Positions 35,270 through 43,887 of a stretch of DNA of 64,000 nt are shown in pieces; position 1 is the stretch's first letter; the number at the start of each line of letters is the position of its first letter. Both the position numbers and the translations under genes were made by a program. This stretch comes from Planctobacterium sp965279005 (GTDB lineage Bacteria; Pseudomonadota; Gammaproteobacteria; Enterobacterales; Alteromonadaceae), in assembly GCA_965279005.1 (NCBI GenBank), contig CBDIHK010000027.1, positions 62,001-126,000 on the forward strand, read 5' to 3'. Below the pieces are notes generated by a model. The model was not told the DNA's origin. It was given only the letters and a program-made list of their open reading frames with translations, and did no database searches.

Positions 35270-36646
35270 ATGACGCAACAAAACCAACTCTACCAACAAG
35301 CTAGGTTAAGCCGTGACAGGCGATTTGATGGCCAGTTTTTTGTGGCAGTTAAAAGCACGGGCATTTTTTGCCGCAACATCTGCCCTGCAAAAACACCAAA
35401 GGAAGAAAATGTAGAATACTTCGATTTTGCTGCCCAGGCTGTGCAACAGGGTTACCGCCCGTGCTTGCGTTGCCGGCCAGACAGTGCCCCCAATTCCTAT
35501 GCCTGGTTAGGCACAGAGACCACTTTAATCAGGGCAATGCGGCTGCTGCGCAGCCGGCCTGAAGATCCATTGCCCCAGATTGCGGATAGCTTGGGCATCT
35601 CAGATGGTTATTTGCGCAAATTATTCCGGCAAAAGCTGGGCATTACACCCAAACATTACCAGCTAACCGAACAACTTTTGTTTGCCAAAAAGTTATTACA
35701 TGAATCCGATATGACGGTAGAGCAAGTGGCGGCAAATTGTGGTTTCCAATCTTCCCGCCGGTTACAGGACAATATGCAGCGGCTATTGCAGTTAACACCC
35801 AGCCAAATCCGCAAGCAACAGCAGGCGGTGTCCTCACAACTGGAATTGTTTTTGCCAGTGAACCCCCCTTATTGTTGGCCGCAGGTGCGGGATTTCTTGG
35901 CCAAAAGGGCGATAAGCGGTGTTGAGTGCGTCAGCGAAGATAGCTATAGCCGCAGCTATAACCTAGCGGGCAGCGGCGGTTTTTTTGCGGCAACCTATTT
36001 GCCTGGACATGCCCAATTCAAGGTGACCCTAGCGTGTGACCAACCTAGCCAGGTAAGGGCGGTGATCCAGAACATCCAAAGGGTGCTTGATATGCAAACC
36101 GACTACCCGCTAATTGCCAAAGCCTTGCAGAAGGTGGGCATTGCCCAATCGGAATTGCTGCCCGGATTGCGGTTGCCTGGTGTCTGGGATTTGTTTGAAG
36201 CGGGTTGTCGGGCGATTTTGGGCCAGCAAGTGTCGGTTACGGCGGCGGTTAACCAAGTTACTAAACTAAGCCAGGCGCTTGGCAGCAAAGCTACTGGTCT
36301 TGCGAACCCTGATCTAAATCACTGTTTTCCAACCCCAGCCCAGGTTGCCGCTAGTGAACTGGAATTTATAAAATTGCCAGGTGCCCGCAAGGCGGCATTA
36401 CGCAGCTTTGCCTTGCATATGGCGCAGTGCCAGCTGCCGGATGATTTTGAACAGTGGTTGGCTATCAAGGGCATCGGCCCTTGGACCGTGAGTTATGCCA
36501 AGATGCGTGGGCTATCAGATCCCGACGTTTGGATGGGGGGTGATCTCGTGATTAAAAAGCAGATCCAAGACAAACACTTGCAACCAGATGCTGCGAGCCC
36601 ATGGCGCAGTTATTTGACTTTTCAACTATGGAGTAATGCCTCATGA
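35270..36646 (+). CDS. Ada-type regulator fused to AlkA glycosylase
   Basis: A 458-residue alkylation-damage protein with three parts. The first (residues about 10-80) is the Ada methyl-phosphotriester-accepting zinc domain with FFVAVKSTGIFCRNICPAK and the cysteine pair in GYRPCLRCRPDSAP. Next is an AraC-type helix-turn-helix (about 85-185, QIADSLGISDGYLRKLFRQK). The last is an AlkA 3-methyladenine glycosylase (about 195-455) with the helix-hairpin-helix GIGPWTVSYAKMRGL and the catalytic Asp in DVWMGGDLVI. It can sense methylated DNA, activate transcription and excise damaged bases. A GGGAG ribosome-binding sequence precedes the ATG. The next gene, Ogt, overlaps by four bases. Confidence 0.92.
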   Translation: MTQQNQLYQQARLSRDRRFDGQFFVAVKSTGIFCRNICPAKTPKEENVEYFDFAAQAVQQGYRPCLRCRPDSAPNSYAWLGTETTLIRAMRLLRSRPEDPLPQIADSLGISDGYLRKLFRQKLGITPKHYQLTEQLLFAKKLLHESDMTVEQVAANCGFQSSRRLQDNMQRLLQLTPSQIRKQQQAVSSQLELFLPVNPPYCWPQVRDFLAKRAISGVECVSEDSYSRSYNLAGSGGFFAATYLPGHAQFKVTLACDQPSQVRAVIQNIQRVLDMQTDYPLIAKALQKVGIAQSELLPGLRLPGVWDLFEAGCRAILGQQVSVTAAVNQVTKLSQALGSKATGLANPDLNHCFPTPAQVAASELEFIKLPGARKAALRSFALHMAQCQLPDDFEQWLAIKGIGPWTVSYAKMRGLSDPDVWMGGDLVIKKQIQDKHLQPDAASPWRSYLTFQLWSNAS

Positions 36647-37125
36647 ACTGCTACTACGGGTATGTTGCCTCACCAGTGGGGTGGATCCAAATCCAGGCCA
36701 ATAGCCAGGCCATTGTAGCCATTGGGTTTGTCGACGAAACCACCCATGCAGAATCCGATAACAAATTGGTCACTGCAGCTAAGCAGCAGATAACAGCGTA
36801 TCTCGATGGCACCCTGCAGGAATTTGACTTGCCCATGGCCGCCGAGGGCACTGAGTTTCAAAAACGGGTTTGGCAAGCGTTGTGCAATATCCCCTATGGT
36901 GCAACTGCAAGCTACCAGGATATTGCACTACAATTTGGCGATGCCAACAAAGTGCGTGCCGTCGGTAGCGCCAATGGCCGCAACCCCATAGCTATTGTTG
37001 TGCCCTGCCACCGGGTTATTGGTAAAAACGGCAGCCTTACGGGCTATGCCGGTGGCTTGGCTCGCAAACAATTTTTATTGCAACTGGAACAGGGTTCTGT
37101 GCAGACACAAGGGCAATTGCTTTGA
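36643..37125 (+). CDS. ogt: Methylated-DNA-protein cysteine methyltransferase
   Basis: A 160-residue O6-alkylguanine-DNA alkyltransferase. The active-site motif is intact (VVPCHRVIG), with the Arg-finger region ANKVRAVGSANGRNPI ahead of it. It directly transfers the methyl group to its cysteine, a suicide reaction. It overlaps the Ada-AlkA fusion gene by four bases (ATGA), so both are made from one alkylation-inducible operon. The pair redistributes the domains of E. coli Ada and AlkA. Confidence 0.93.
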   Translation: MNCYYGYVASPVGWIQIQANSQAIVAIGFVDETTHAESDNKLVTAAKQQITAYLDGTLQEFDLPMAAEGTEFQKRVWQALCNIPYGATASYQDIALQFGDANKVRAVGSANGRNPIAIVVPCHRVIGKNGSLTGYAGGLARKQFLLQLEQGSVQTQGQLL

Positions 37126-38009
37126 AGTACTACATTGAGCTTATCGTGCTAGCAGCACTTTGGGGCGCGTCTTTTATGTTCATGCGTACCGGTGCCCCTG
37201 AATTTGGGCCAGTACCCTTGATAGCGCTGCGGGCAGGTATTGCTGCTGTATTTTTATTGTTGTTGCTTACCCTGTTGCAACGCCAGCAGCTAGCTCTGTT
37301 ATGGCAGGAGCGTAAGCATTTGTTGATCCTAGGTCTTACCAATACCGCCCTGCCCTTTTGTTTTTTTGCTTTTGCCACCTTGAGTATGGAGGCAGGGATC
37401 ACCGCGACGATTAATTCTACTGCACCAATGTTTGGCGCAATAATCGCATTTTTTTGGTTAAAAGACAGTTTATCTGGTCCAGCAATTGCCGGTTTGTTTA
37501 TTGGCTTCATTGGTGTCTACTTGCTGATGCTCGACAAACTCCACGCCGATGCCAGCTATTGGTTCCCGGCGCTGGTAGCCATGTCTGCTTCGGCGCTATA
37601 TGGGTTTTCAGCTTGCTACTCCCGGCTTTATGCCAGCCATATTAAACCTTTGGCCATTGCCACCGGTAGCCAGGTATATGCCACCGTGCTGTTAGTTTTA
37701 CCTGCGCTATGGTTGTGGCCAGAAACTACGCCTGCATCACGTGCCTGGTTTGATGTTGCAATGCTGGGTATCGCCTGTACGGGCGTGGCCTATGTTATTT
37801 ATTTCCGCATATTAAGTGGTTTTGGTGTCACCAAAGCGCTGGCAGTAACCTATTTAATCCCGCTATTTGCATTTATTTGGGGCTGGTGGCTGTTGTCGGA
37901 GCAAGCGTCTCTCAATGTTATTATTGGAGCTGTTGTGATCTTGTTAGGGGTCGCGTTAACGAGCGGTTTGATCCTAAAGCGGAAACCTAGCGTAAGCCCA
38001 GCATCATGA
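37122..38009 (+). CDS. EamA/DMT-family transporter
   Basis: A 295-residue membrane protein with about ten hydrophobic helices in two EamA repeats, of the drug/metabolite transporter (RhaT/YdcZ-like) superfamily. The opening IELIVLAALWGASFMFMR and GPVPLIALRAGIAAVFLL are the usual first two helices. It starts at TTG (37122-37124), overlapping the ogt stop by four bases. Substrate unknown; its place in a DNA-repair operon may mean nothing more than shared transcription. Confidence 0.85.
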   Translation: MKYYIELIVLAALWGASFMFMRTGAPEFGPVPLIALRAGIAAVFLLLLLTLLQRQQLALLWQERKHLLILGLTNTALPFCFFAFATLSMEAGITATINSTAPMFGAIIAFFWLKDSLSGPAIAGLFIGFIGVYLLMLDKLHADASYWFPALVAMSASALYGFSACYSRLYASHIKPLAIATGSQVYATVLLVLPALWLWPETTPASRAWFDVAMLGIACTGVAYVIYFRILSGFGVTKALAVTYLIPLFAFIWGWWLLSEQASLNVIIGAVVILLGVALTSGLILKRKPSVSPAS

Positions 38010-38087
38010 TATTAAGCTAAAGTGGAAAGGCGGTATCACGCAATATGTGCCAAACTTTCCAGGTAACCTGAACACCGGCGGTATCCA

Positions 38088-38840
38088 ATGCCATTGCTGC
38101 ATAACCTAAAGCTGCAAAGTGACAACGTCTATTTCGTTGGCGATCTGCACGGCCAATACCAATTGTTGCTGCAAGCCATGCAGCACGCTGGTTTTGACCC
38201 AAGCAATGGCGATGTCTTGGTCAGCACCGGCGATCTCGTGGATCGCGGCCCGCAATCAATGGAGTGCCTGTCGTTACTCGACCAAGACTGGTTTTACACC
38301 GTTAAAGGTAACCACGAACAAATGCTGCTAGATGGCTTAGCAGCGCTAGCTGGCAATGGCAAAAGCCTCGACTTGATAAACTGGCGTGACTTCAACGGCG
38401 GTGATTGGTACCAGGAGGACTCCCCGGTTGCCCAAGAGGTCGAAAGGTTGCTACCCACATTAACTGAATTACCGTTAGCGATTGAAATTGAGACCGAGCT
38501 TGGCCGGGTTGGCGTCATCCACGCAGCAGTACCCAACAATGAATGGTTGGATATCGATCTGTTACAACTAAAGGCGAGCCAGAAATTTGCCATGTGGTCC
38601 CGCAGCAATGGCTTGGCGGCAAGGCGGAAATTGGATTCTGTTGCTAATGGACAATCTTCCCTTTCAAGCAATATGCACCAGGTGCAAGGAATTGATGCCG
38701 TCGTTGTAGGCCATACCATTATGCCGCAAGGTGCCCCCGCGCTATTGGGCAACACCCTTTACCTGGATGTAGGCTGTGCCAAGGGTAAAACCCCGGTACT
38801 GTACAAAGCTAACACACTACTAACGCAACAGTTATCCTAA
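38088..38840 (+). CDS. Lambda-type Ser/Thr protein phosphatase
   Basis: A 250-residue metallophosphatase of the lambda-phosphatase/PrpA-PrpB type. All metal-binding motifs are present: FVGDLHGQY, STGDLVDRGPQS, VKGNHEQM and the late VVGHTIMPQG. It would dephosphorylate phosphoproteins or small phosphates with two Mn or Fe ions; PrpA/PrpB act in signalling to stress responses, but the target here is unknown. It is a separate gene 78 nt after the transporter and just upstream of glmU. Confidence 0.85.
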   Translation: MPLLHNLKLQSDNVYFVGDLHGQYQLLLQAMQHAGFDPSNGDVLVSTGDLVDRGPQSMECLSLLDQDWFYTVKGNHEQMLLDGLAALAGNGKSLDLINWRDFNGGDWYQEDSPVAQEVERLLPTLTELPLAIEIETELGRVGVIHAAVPNNEWLDIDLLQLKASQKFAMWSRSNGLAARRKLDSVANGQSSLSSNMHQVQGIDAVVVGHTIMPQGAPALLGNTLYLDVGCAKGKTPVLYKANTLLTQQLS

Positions 38841-38905
38841 TTGCTACTTCCGTATTGTGGGAGTTCCGCTAGAATAGCGGCACTGACTTATGAAGGAATA
38901 ACAAC

Positions 38906-40267
38906 ATGCCAATGACTGCTGTGGTGCTGGCTGCCGGAAAAGGCACCCGCATGAAAAGCACCTTGCCCAAAGTGCTACACAAAATCGCCCATAAACCCAT
39001 GGTACAGCACACCTTGGATACCTTAGCCGCTTGCGATATTGGAACTGTTAACTTGGTTTATGGCCATGGAGCTGGGCAACTGCAATCGGCTTTGGGGCAC
39101 AATGCGATTAACTGGTGTTTACAGGAAAAACAATTGGGCACCGGCCATGCAGTGATGCAAGCACTAACCCACATCAATAAACAAGATGATGTGTTGATTT
39201 TGGTGGGCGATGCCCCCCTAATCCAAGCAAGTACCCTGCAGCGTCTAATGGTGGTAAAACAGACCTGTGATTTGGCCTTATTGACAGTGGAGATGGATGA
39301 CCCAAGCGGATTGGGGCGCATAATCCGCGATGGTGATTTGATTCAGGCAATTGTTGAGCACAAAGACGCCACCGATGCACAACGCCAAATCAAAGAAATC
39401 AATACCGGAATCATGATCCTGCCTGGTGCTGACCTGCACCGGTGGTTGGGGCAACTGGGCAATGACAATGCCCAGCAAGAGTATTATTTAACCGATGTTA
39501 TTGCTATGGCCGCAGCGGAAGGTAAAACCATTAAAGCTGCCCATCCAGATTCTGCCATTGAGGTAGAGGGCATCAACAATCGCCAGCAATTAGCGCGCAT
39601 AGAATGTGAATACCAGCACCGCATAGCTAATCAACTTATGTTACAAGGCGTCACCATTAGGGATCCGTATCGTTTAGACGTCCGCGGCGAACTAGAGGTT
39701 GGGCAGGATGTTGAGATTGACGTTAACGTCATTTTTGAGGGCAAAGTCACACTGGGTGACAATGTCAAAATAGCAGCTAATTGTGTTCTGAAAGATTGCA
39801 CCGTTGGCGACGGCACCGTTATTGAAGCCTTCTCCATGCTAGATGGTGCCCAAGTCGCAGGCAACTGCACTGTTGGCCCATACGCTAGGTTGCGCCCCGG
39901 ATCAGTAATGGAAAAGGGCGCCAAGGTTGGCAACTTTGTTGAAATGAAGAAGACCACCTTGGGTGAGGGTTCTAAAGCCAACCATCTGACTTATTTGGGC
40001 GATACCCAAGTGGGCAAGGCGACCAACATTGGTGCTGGTACCATCACCTGCAACTACGATGGCGTAAATAAATGGAAAACCAACATTGGCGATGGTGTTT
40101 TTATTGGCTCAAACAGTTCACTCGTTGCCCCCGTCGAGGTAGGTGACGGTGCCACGGTGGGTGCGGGTTCGGTGATTAATAAACCCGTTGAAGATGACCA
40201 GTTGGCCGTTGCCCGCGGCAAGCAGCGCAATATTAGCGGCTGGCAACGGCCGGTTAAGAAGCCTTAG
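38906..40267 (+). CDS. glmU: Bifunctional GlmU (UDP-GlcNAc synthesis)
   Basis: A 453-residue GlmU, which acetylates glucosamine-1-phosphate and then uridylylates it to UDP-GlcNAc, the precursor for peptidoglycan and LPS. The N-terminal uridylyltransferase has LAAGKGTRMKSTLPKVLH. The C-terminal half is a left-handed beta-helix of hexapeptide repeats (VGPYARLRPG, NFVEMKKTTLGEGSKANHL, GAGTITCNYDG). Length equals E. coli GlmU (456). GAAGG lies before the ATG, and a terminator follows at 40329. Confidence 0.98.
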   Translation: MPMTAVVLAAGKGTRMKSTLPKVLHKIAHKPMVQHTLDTLAACDIGTVNLVYGHGAGQLQSALGHNAINWCLQEKQLGTGHAVMQALTHINKQDDVLILVGDAPLIQASTLQRLMVVKQTCDLALLTVEMDDPSGLGRIIRDGDLIQAIVEHKDATDAQRQIKEINTGIMILPGADLHRWLGQLGNDNAQQEYYLTDVIAMAAAEGKTIKAAHPDSAIEVEGINNRQQLARIECEYQHRIANQLMLQGVTIRDPYRLDVRGELEVGQDVEIDVNVIFEGKVTLGDNVKIAANCVLKDCTVGDGTVIEAFSMLDGAQVAGNCTVGPYARLRPGSVMEKGAKVGNFVEMKKTTLGEGSKANHLTYLGDTQVGKATNIGAGTITCNYDGVNKWKTNIGDGVFIGSNSSLVAPVEVGDGATVGAGSVINKPVEDDQLAVARGKQRNISGWQRPVKKP

Positions 40268-40328
40268 CGGCGCTCGCCAAGAAGGTTAGCAGATAAAGTT
40301 GCTAAGTTGTCATGCTCCTGTCTTTTTG

Positions 40329-40350
40329 AGCCGTTAACCTGCGGCTTTTT
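40329..40350. terminator. Terminator after glmU
   Basis: AGCCG / CGGCT stem with an 8-nt loop followed by six T residues, 62 nt beyond the glmU stop. Confidence 0.65.
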
Positions 40351-40385
40351 TGCTATGGGATGGGTGCCAACTTAGGTTTGTGCAA

Positions 40386-41057
40386 ATGAACAACAATTTA
40401 TATAAACAACTTGCCGCAGAATTTTTAGGCACGCTATTCTTGGTTTGCACTGTGGTTGGCTCTGGCATCATGGCTGAACAACTCGCTGGCGGCAATGTCG
40501 CCATAGCCCTGCTCGGCAACACCATACCAACAGGCGCCATCTTAATGGTATTGATTATGGTGTTTGGCCCTGTGTCAGGCGCCCATTTTAATCCTGCGGT
40601 TACCGTTGCCATGCGGGTCAAAGGTGACCTGGGGAATACAGCTGCCGGTTTGTATATACTGGTGCAGGTTGCTGGTGGTATTTTGGGAACCATAGTTGCC
40701 CATCTTATGTTCGATATACCGGCGGTGGACTTTGGCAGCAAAGCTCGTGTTGGTGCCGCGCAATGGTTCTCCGAGTTTGTGGCCACCTTTGGTTTATTAA
40801 TGACTATCTTTGGTTTTGTCCGTTATAAGTCTGATGCCGTTGCTTACGGTGTTGGCCTTTATATCACTGCGGCTTACTGGTTTACAGCGTCCACCAGTTT
40901 CGCCAATCCGGCAGTTACTATTGCTCGGGCATTTACTGACAGCTTTTCCAATATCTCGCCCAACCATGTCCCCGGTTTTATTATTGCCCAAATAATAGGT
41001 GCGCTGGCGGCTTTATGGCTTTTTAGCTGGTTATTTGACCTTAAAGCGAAAAAATAA
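40386..41057 (+). CDS. Aquaporin / MIP-family channel
   Basis: A 223-residue major intrinsic protein with six membrane helices and both NPA boxes (AHFNPAVTVA and SFANPAVTIA). It forms a channel for water or small neutral solutes. The residues around the second NPA box are not clearly those of a glycerol facilitator, and the chain is shorter than GlpF, so a water or small-molecule channel is likelier. The start is the ATG at 40386 giving MNNNLYKQLAAEFLGTLFLV; an upstream GTG-type start would add 12 poor residues. It sits between glmU and the DeoR gene. Confidence 0.88.
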   Translation: MNNNLYKQLAAEFLGTLFLVCTVVGSGIMAEQLAGGNVAIALLGNTIPTGAILMVLIMVFGPVSGAHFNPAVTVAMRVKGDLGNTAAGLYILVQVAGGILGTIVAHLMFDIPAVDFGSKARVGAAQWFSEFVATFGLLMTIFGFVRYKSDAVAYGVGLYITAAYWFTASTSFANPAVTIARAFTDSFSNISPNHVPGFIIAQIIGALAALWLFSWLFDLKAKK

Positions 41058-41118
41058 CTTGCATTCCTTTCAAATAAAAAGAAAATAAGTTTCTTTTCGA
41101 AACTTAACGGTAAATAAG

Positions 41119-41883
41119 ATCAAACGCAACACCCAACAACGACGGCACCAAATTGTTAAGACCCTGGATCAGCAAGGCGAAACTAGTGTTGAAATGCTGG
41201 CGACTAGTTTTAATACTTCTTTGGTTACCATCCGCAAAGATCTCGCTGCGTTAGAAGCCGACGGCCTGGTGTTGCGCAGGCATGGTGGTGCCATCTTGAT
41301 GCCGAGTGAGGTGCTACTACCAGACGAAAATGTTTCGAATCGAAAGTTAGCGTTAGGCAAATTGGCTGCATCCCTGGTTAAAGACCATGACCGCATCGTT
41401 ATCGACTCAGGCAGCACCACTACCCAAATGTTGCGCCATCTTAACCAAAAGCGCGGTTTAGTGGTGATGAGCAACTCCATTTACATTGCACAGGCATTAT
41501 TGGAGTTGGAGACGGAGCCTACCGTGCTGATGACAGGTGGCACCTGGGACAACCAAAGCCATTCATTCCAAGGGGCAATGGCAGAACAAGTGTTGCGTTC
41601 TTACAACTTTGATGCTGCCTTTATCGGCGCCGCAGGCTTGGATCCAGCCCGGGGTAGTACCACCTACAACGAGCTGACCGAATTGACCGAAGTCATGGCT
41701 GAAGTATCCCGGCAAGTAGTAGTGGTGGCAGAGTCGGAAAAGTTTGAGCGGCGCATGCCAAACTTGGAACTACCTTGGAAAAAAATAGATAAGTTGATCA
41801 CCGATGACCAAATCCCTACGGCAACATTAGTTGCACTGCAAGACAAAGGGGTAGAAGTCATGGTGGCAGACAGTGAATATTAG
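41119..41883 (+). CDS. DeoR-family regulator, apparently using a non-canonical start
   Basis: A DeoR/GlpR-type repressor of about 254 residues. The helix-turn-helix spans RRHQIVKTLDQQGETSVEML and TSFNTSLVTIRKDLAALE, and the sugar-phosphate-binding domain has IVIDSGSTTTQMLR and AFIGAAGLD. The first ATG in frame (41194) would remove half of the DNA-binding domain. The frame is open upstream to 41089 but has no ATG, GTG or TTG. An ATC codon at 41119 gives a protein start IKRNTQQRRHQ of normal length, preceded by AACGGTAAATAAG. So either a rare ATC start is used, or the start codon was lost. The gene directly precedes glmS (9 nt), and it probably responds to an amino-sugar phosphate. Confidence 0.75.
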   Translation: MKRNTQQRRHQIVKTLDQQGETSVEMLATSFNTSLVTIRKDLAALEADGLVLRRHGGAILMPSEVLLPDENVSNRKLALGKLAASLVKDHDRIVIDSGSTTTQMLRHLNQKRGLVVMSNSIYIAQALLELETEPTVLMTGGTWDNQSHSFQGAMAEQVLRSYNFDAAFIGAAGLDPARGSTTYNELTELTEVMAEVSRQVVVVAESEKFERRMPNLELPWKKIDKLITDDQIPTATLVALQDKGVEVMVADSEY

Positions 41884-41892
41884 GAGCGAGTT

Positions 41893-43725
41893 ATGTGTGG
41901 AATTGTTGGTGCAATTGCCGAAAGGAATGTGGTTGAAATTTTGTTGGAAGGCCTTAAGCGTCTTGAATACCGTGGCTATGATTCTGCTGGAGTGGCCATC
42001 GTGGACAATGGCAATGTGCTTAGACGCAAACGCCGTATTGGCAAGGTAGCCGAATTAAAACAAGCCATTGCCGATGAGCCAGTAAAAGGCAGTATTGGAA
42101 TTGCCCATACCCGCTGGGCAACCCATGGTGGTGTCACCGAAGCCAATGCCCATCCACATTTCTCTAGTGGCCGTATTGCTGTTGTGCACAATGGTATAAT
42201 CGAAAATTACCAAAAACTGAGCTTTGACCTGAAGCACGCGGGTTACTCCTTCTTAAGCCAAACTGATACCGAAACTATCGCCCACACTATCCATCAAGCC
42301 ATGATGACCAGTGCCGACTTGTTGGCTGCGGTGCAACAAAGCGTCAAACAGTTCCACGGAGCCTATGGCACAGTGGTAATGGATCTTGAGAACCCCGACA
42401 AATTAGTGGTTGCCCGTTCAGGCAGCCCATTGGTGATTGGCCTGGGTATTGGCGAAAACTTTATTGCTTCAGACCAAATGGCGCTATTGCCGGTAACCCG
42501 TCGTTTTATTTTCCTAGAAGAAGGTGATGTCGCTGAGATAACCCGAGATAGTGTACGCATATTGGATATCAACGGTAAACCTGTAGAGCGCACTATCCAT
42601 GATTCTGAGATTGAGCATGATGCCGGTGATAAAGGTGGCTACCGGCACTATATGTTGAAGGAAATTTACGAGCAGCCCGCAGTGGTGCGCAATGCCCTGC
42701 AAGATCGCGCGGACAACGAAGGTATTGTCGAGGGGATTTTTGGTGACAATGCCGAAGACATGCTCGCAAAAGTACAGCACGTTAAAATCATCGCTTGCGG
42801 CACCAGCTACCACGCTGGCTTGACCGCCAAGTATTGGTTGGAACAATACGCGGGCGTGTCTTGTTCAGTAGAAATTGCTTCAGAATTCCGCTACCGCAAA
42901 TCATTTGTCCACAAAAACAGCTTGTTGTTAACCATTTCCCAGTCTGGCGAGACAGCGGATACCCTGGCTGCCTTGCGTTTGGCAAAGGAAGCCGGTTTTA
43001 TGACCAGCCTAACCATCTGCAACGTACCAGGTTCGTCGTTGGTGCGCGAGTCTGATTTTGCTTTTATGACCAAAGCCGGTACAGAAATAGGCGTGGCCTC
43101 CACCAAAGCCTTCACCACCCAGCTAACAGCATTGTTGCTATTCACCCTAAAACTTGGACAGTTGAATGGCATGCCGGAAGCGCAGCAACAGCAGTTACTG
43201 CAAGCATTGCAAAGTTTGCCTGTAAAACTAGAAGCTACCCTAAACCTGGATAAAGAAATTGCAAAGCTAGCGGAAGAATTTGCCGACAAACACCATGCCC
43301 TGTTCCTTGGCCGCGGCGATCAATACCCCATTGCGATGGAAGGGGCATTAAAACTCAAAGAGATCAGCTACATCCACGCCGAAGCCTACGCCTCAGGCGA
43401 GCTTAAGCACGGCCCTCTCGCACTCATTGACGACGAAATGCCGGTGATCGTGGTGGCGCCAAACAACGAGTTACTGGAAAAACTGAAATCCAATGTCGAA
43501 GAAGTGCGCGCCCGCGGCGGTATCATGTATGTCTTCGCCGACAAAGAAGCCCACTTCCAAAGCGATGACACCATGCGGGTGATCAACCTACCCCATGTCG
43601 ATGAATTTATCGCACCCATTATCTACACTTTGCCACTACAGCTACTGAGCTACTACGTCGCCATTATCAAAGGCACCGACGTCGACCAACCCAGGAACCT
43701 GGCCAAGTCAGTCACCGTCGAATAA
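41893..43725 (+). CDS. glmS: Glucosamine-6-phosphate synthase
   Basis: A 610-residue GlmS that makes glucosamine-6-phosphate from fructose-6-phosphate and glutamine, the committed step to UDP-GlcNAc. The glutaminase nucleophile is Cys2 (MCGIVGAI). The isomerase half has two SIS domains with CGTSYHAGL and TISQSGETADTLAALR, and the C-terminus ends with the family sequence PRNLAKSVTVE. Length matches E. coli GlmS (609). Its 3' end is the TnsD recognition site used by Tn7-type elements, and such an element starts 24 nt after the stop codon here. A small DeoR-type regulator gene lies immediately upstream. Confidence 0.98.
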   Translation: MCGIVGAIAERNVVEILLEGLKRLEYRGYDSAGVAIVDNGNVLRRKRRIGKVAELKQAIADEPVKGSIGIAHTRWATHGGVTEANAHPHFSSGRIAVVHNGIIENYQKLSFDLKHAGYSFLSQTDTETIAHTIHQAMMTSADLLAAVQQSVKQFHGAYGTVVMDLENPDKLVVARSGSPLVIGLGIGENFIASDQMALLPVTRRFIFLEEGDVAEITRDSVRILDINGKPVERTIHDSEIEHDAGDKGGYRHYMLKEIYEQPAVVRNALQDRADNEGIVEGIFGDNAEDMLAKVQHVKIIACGTSYHAGLTAKYWLEQYAGVSCSVEIASEFRYRKSFVHKNSLLLTISQSGETADTLAALRLAKEAGFMTSLTICNVPGSSLVRESDFAFMTKAGTEIGVASTKAFTTQLTALLLFTLKLGQLNGMPEAQQQQLLQALQSLPVKLEATLNLDKEIAKLAEEFADKHHALFLGRGDQYPIAMEGALKLKEISYIHAEAYASGELKHGPLALIDDEMPVIVVAPNNELLEKLKSNVEEVRARGGIMYVFADKEAHFQSDDTMRVINLPHVDEFIAPIIYTLPLQLLSYYVAIIKGTDVDQPRNLAKSVTVE

Positions 43726-43727
43726 AA

Positions 43728-43750
43728 AAGCGCCGCAAGGCGTTTTTTTT
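43728..43750 (+). terminator. glmS terminator and attTn7 insertion point
   Basis: CGCC-GCAA-GGCG hairpin followed by eight T residues, the glmS terminator. The transposon end TGT begins at 43750, inside this T tract. The five bases before it (43745-43749) are TTTTT and would be the target duplication; the matching copy at the other end was not found in the window. Confidence 0.8.
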
Positions 43751-43817
43751 GTAGGGGAGTAATAAAGATTCATACCAAGTATTAAAGTGCCATACTGAGT
43801 AATAAAGTATCATACTA
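43750..43817 (+). repeat. Tn7-type right end with three TnsB-like sites
   Basis: After TGTAGGGG (43750-43757) come three abutting 20-bp units at 43758-43777, 43778-43797 and 43798-43817, with consensus AGTAATAAAGTnnCATACTA. This follows the plan of the Tn7 right end (TGTGGGCGGACAATAAAGTC and so on), where four TnsB sites overlap. A fourth copy appears at 47838-47857. Confidence 0.85.
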
Positions 43818-43887
43818 ATGTTATGATTGAGGCCTCAAAACCTAGATTAACGAACAACGAAACCTCGGGTAATGAGGTGTGCAAAAA

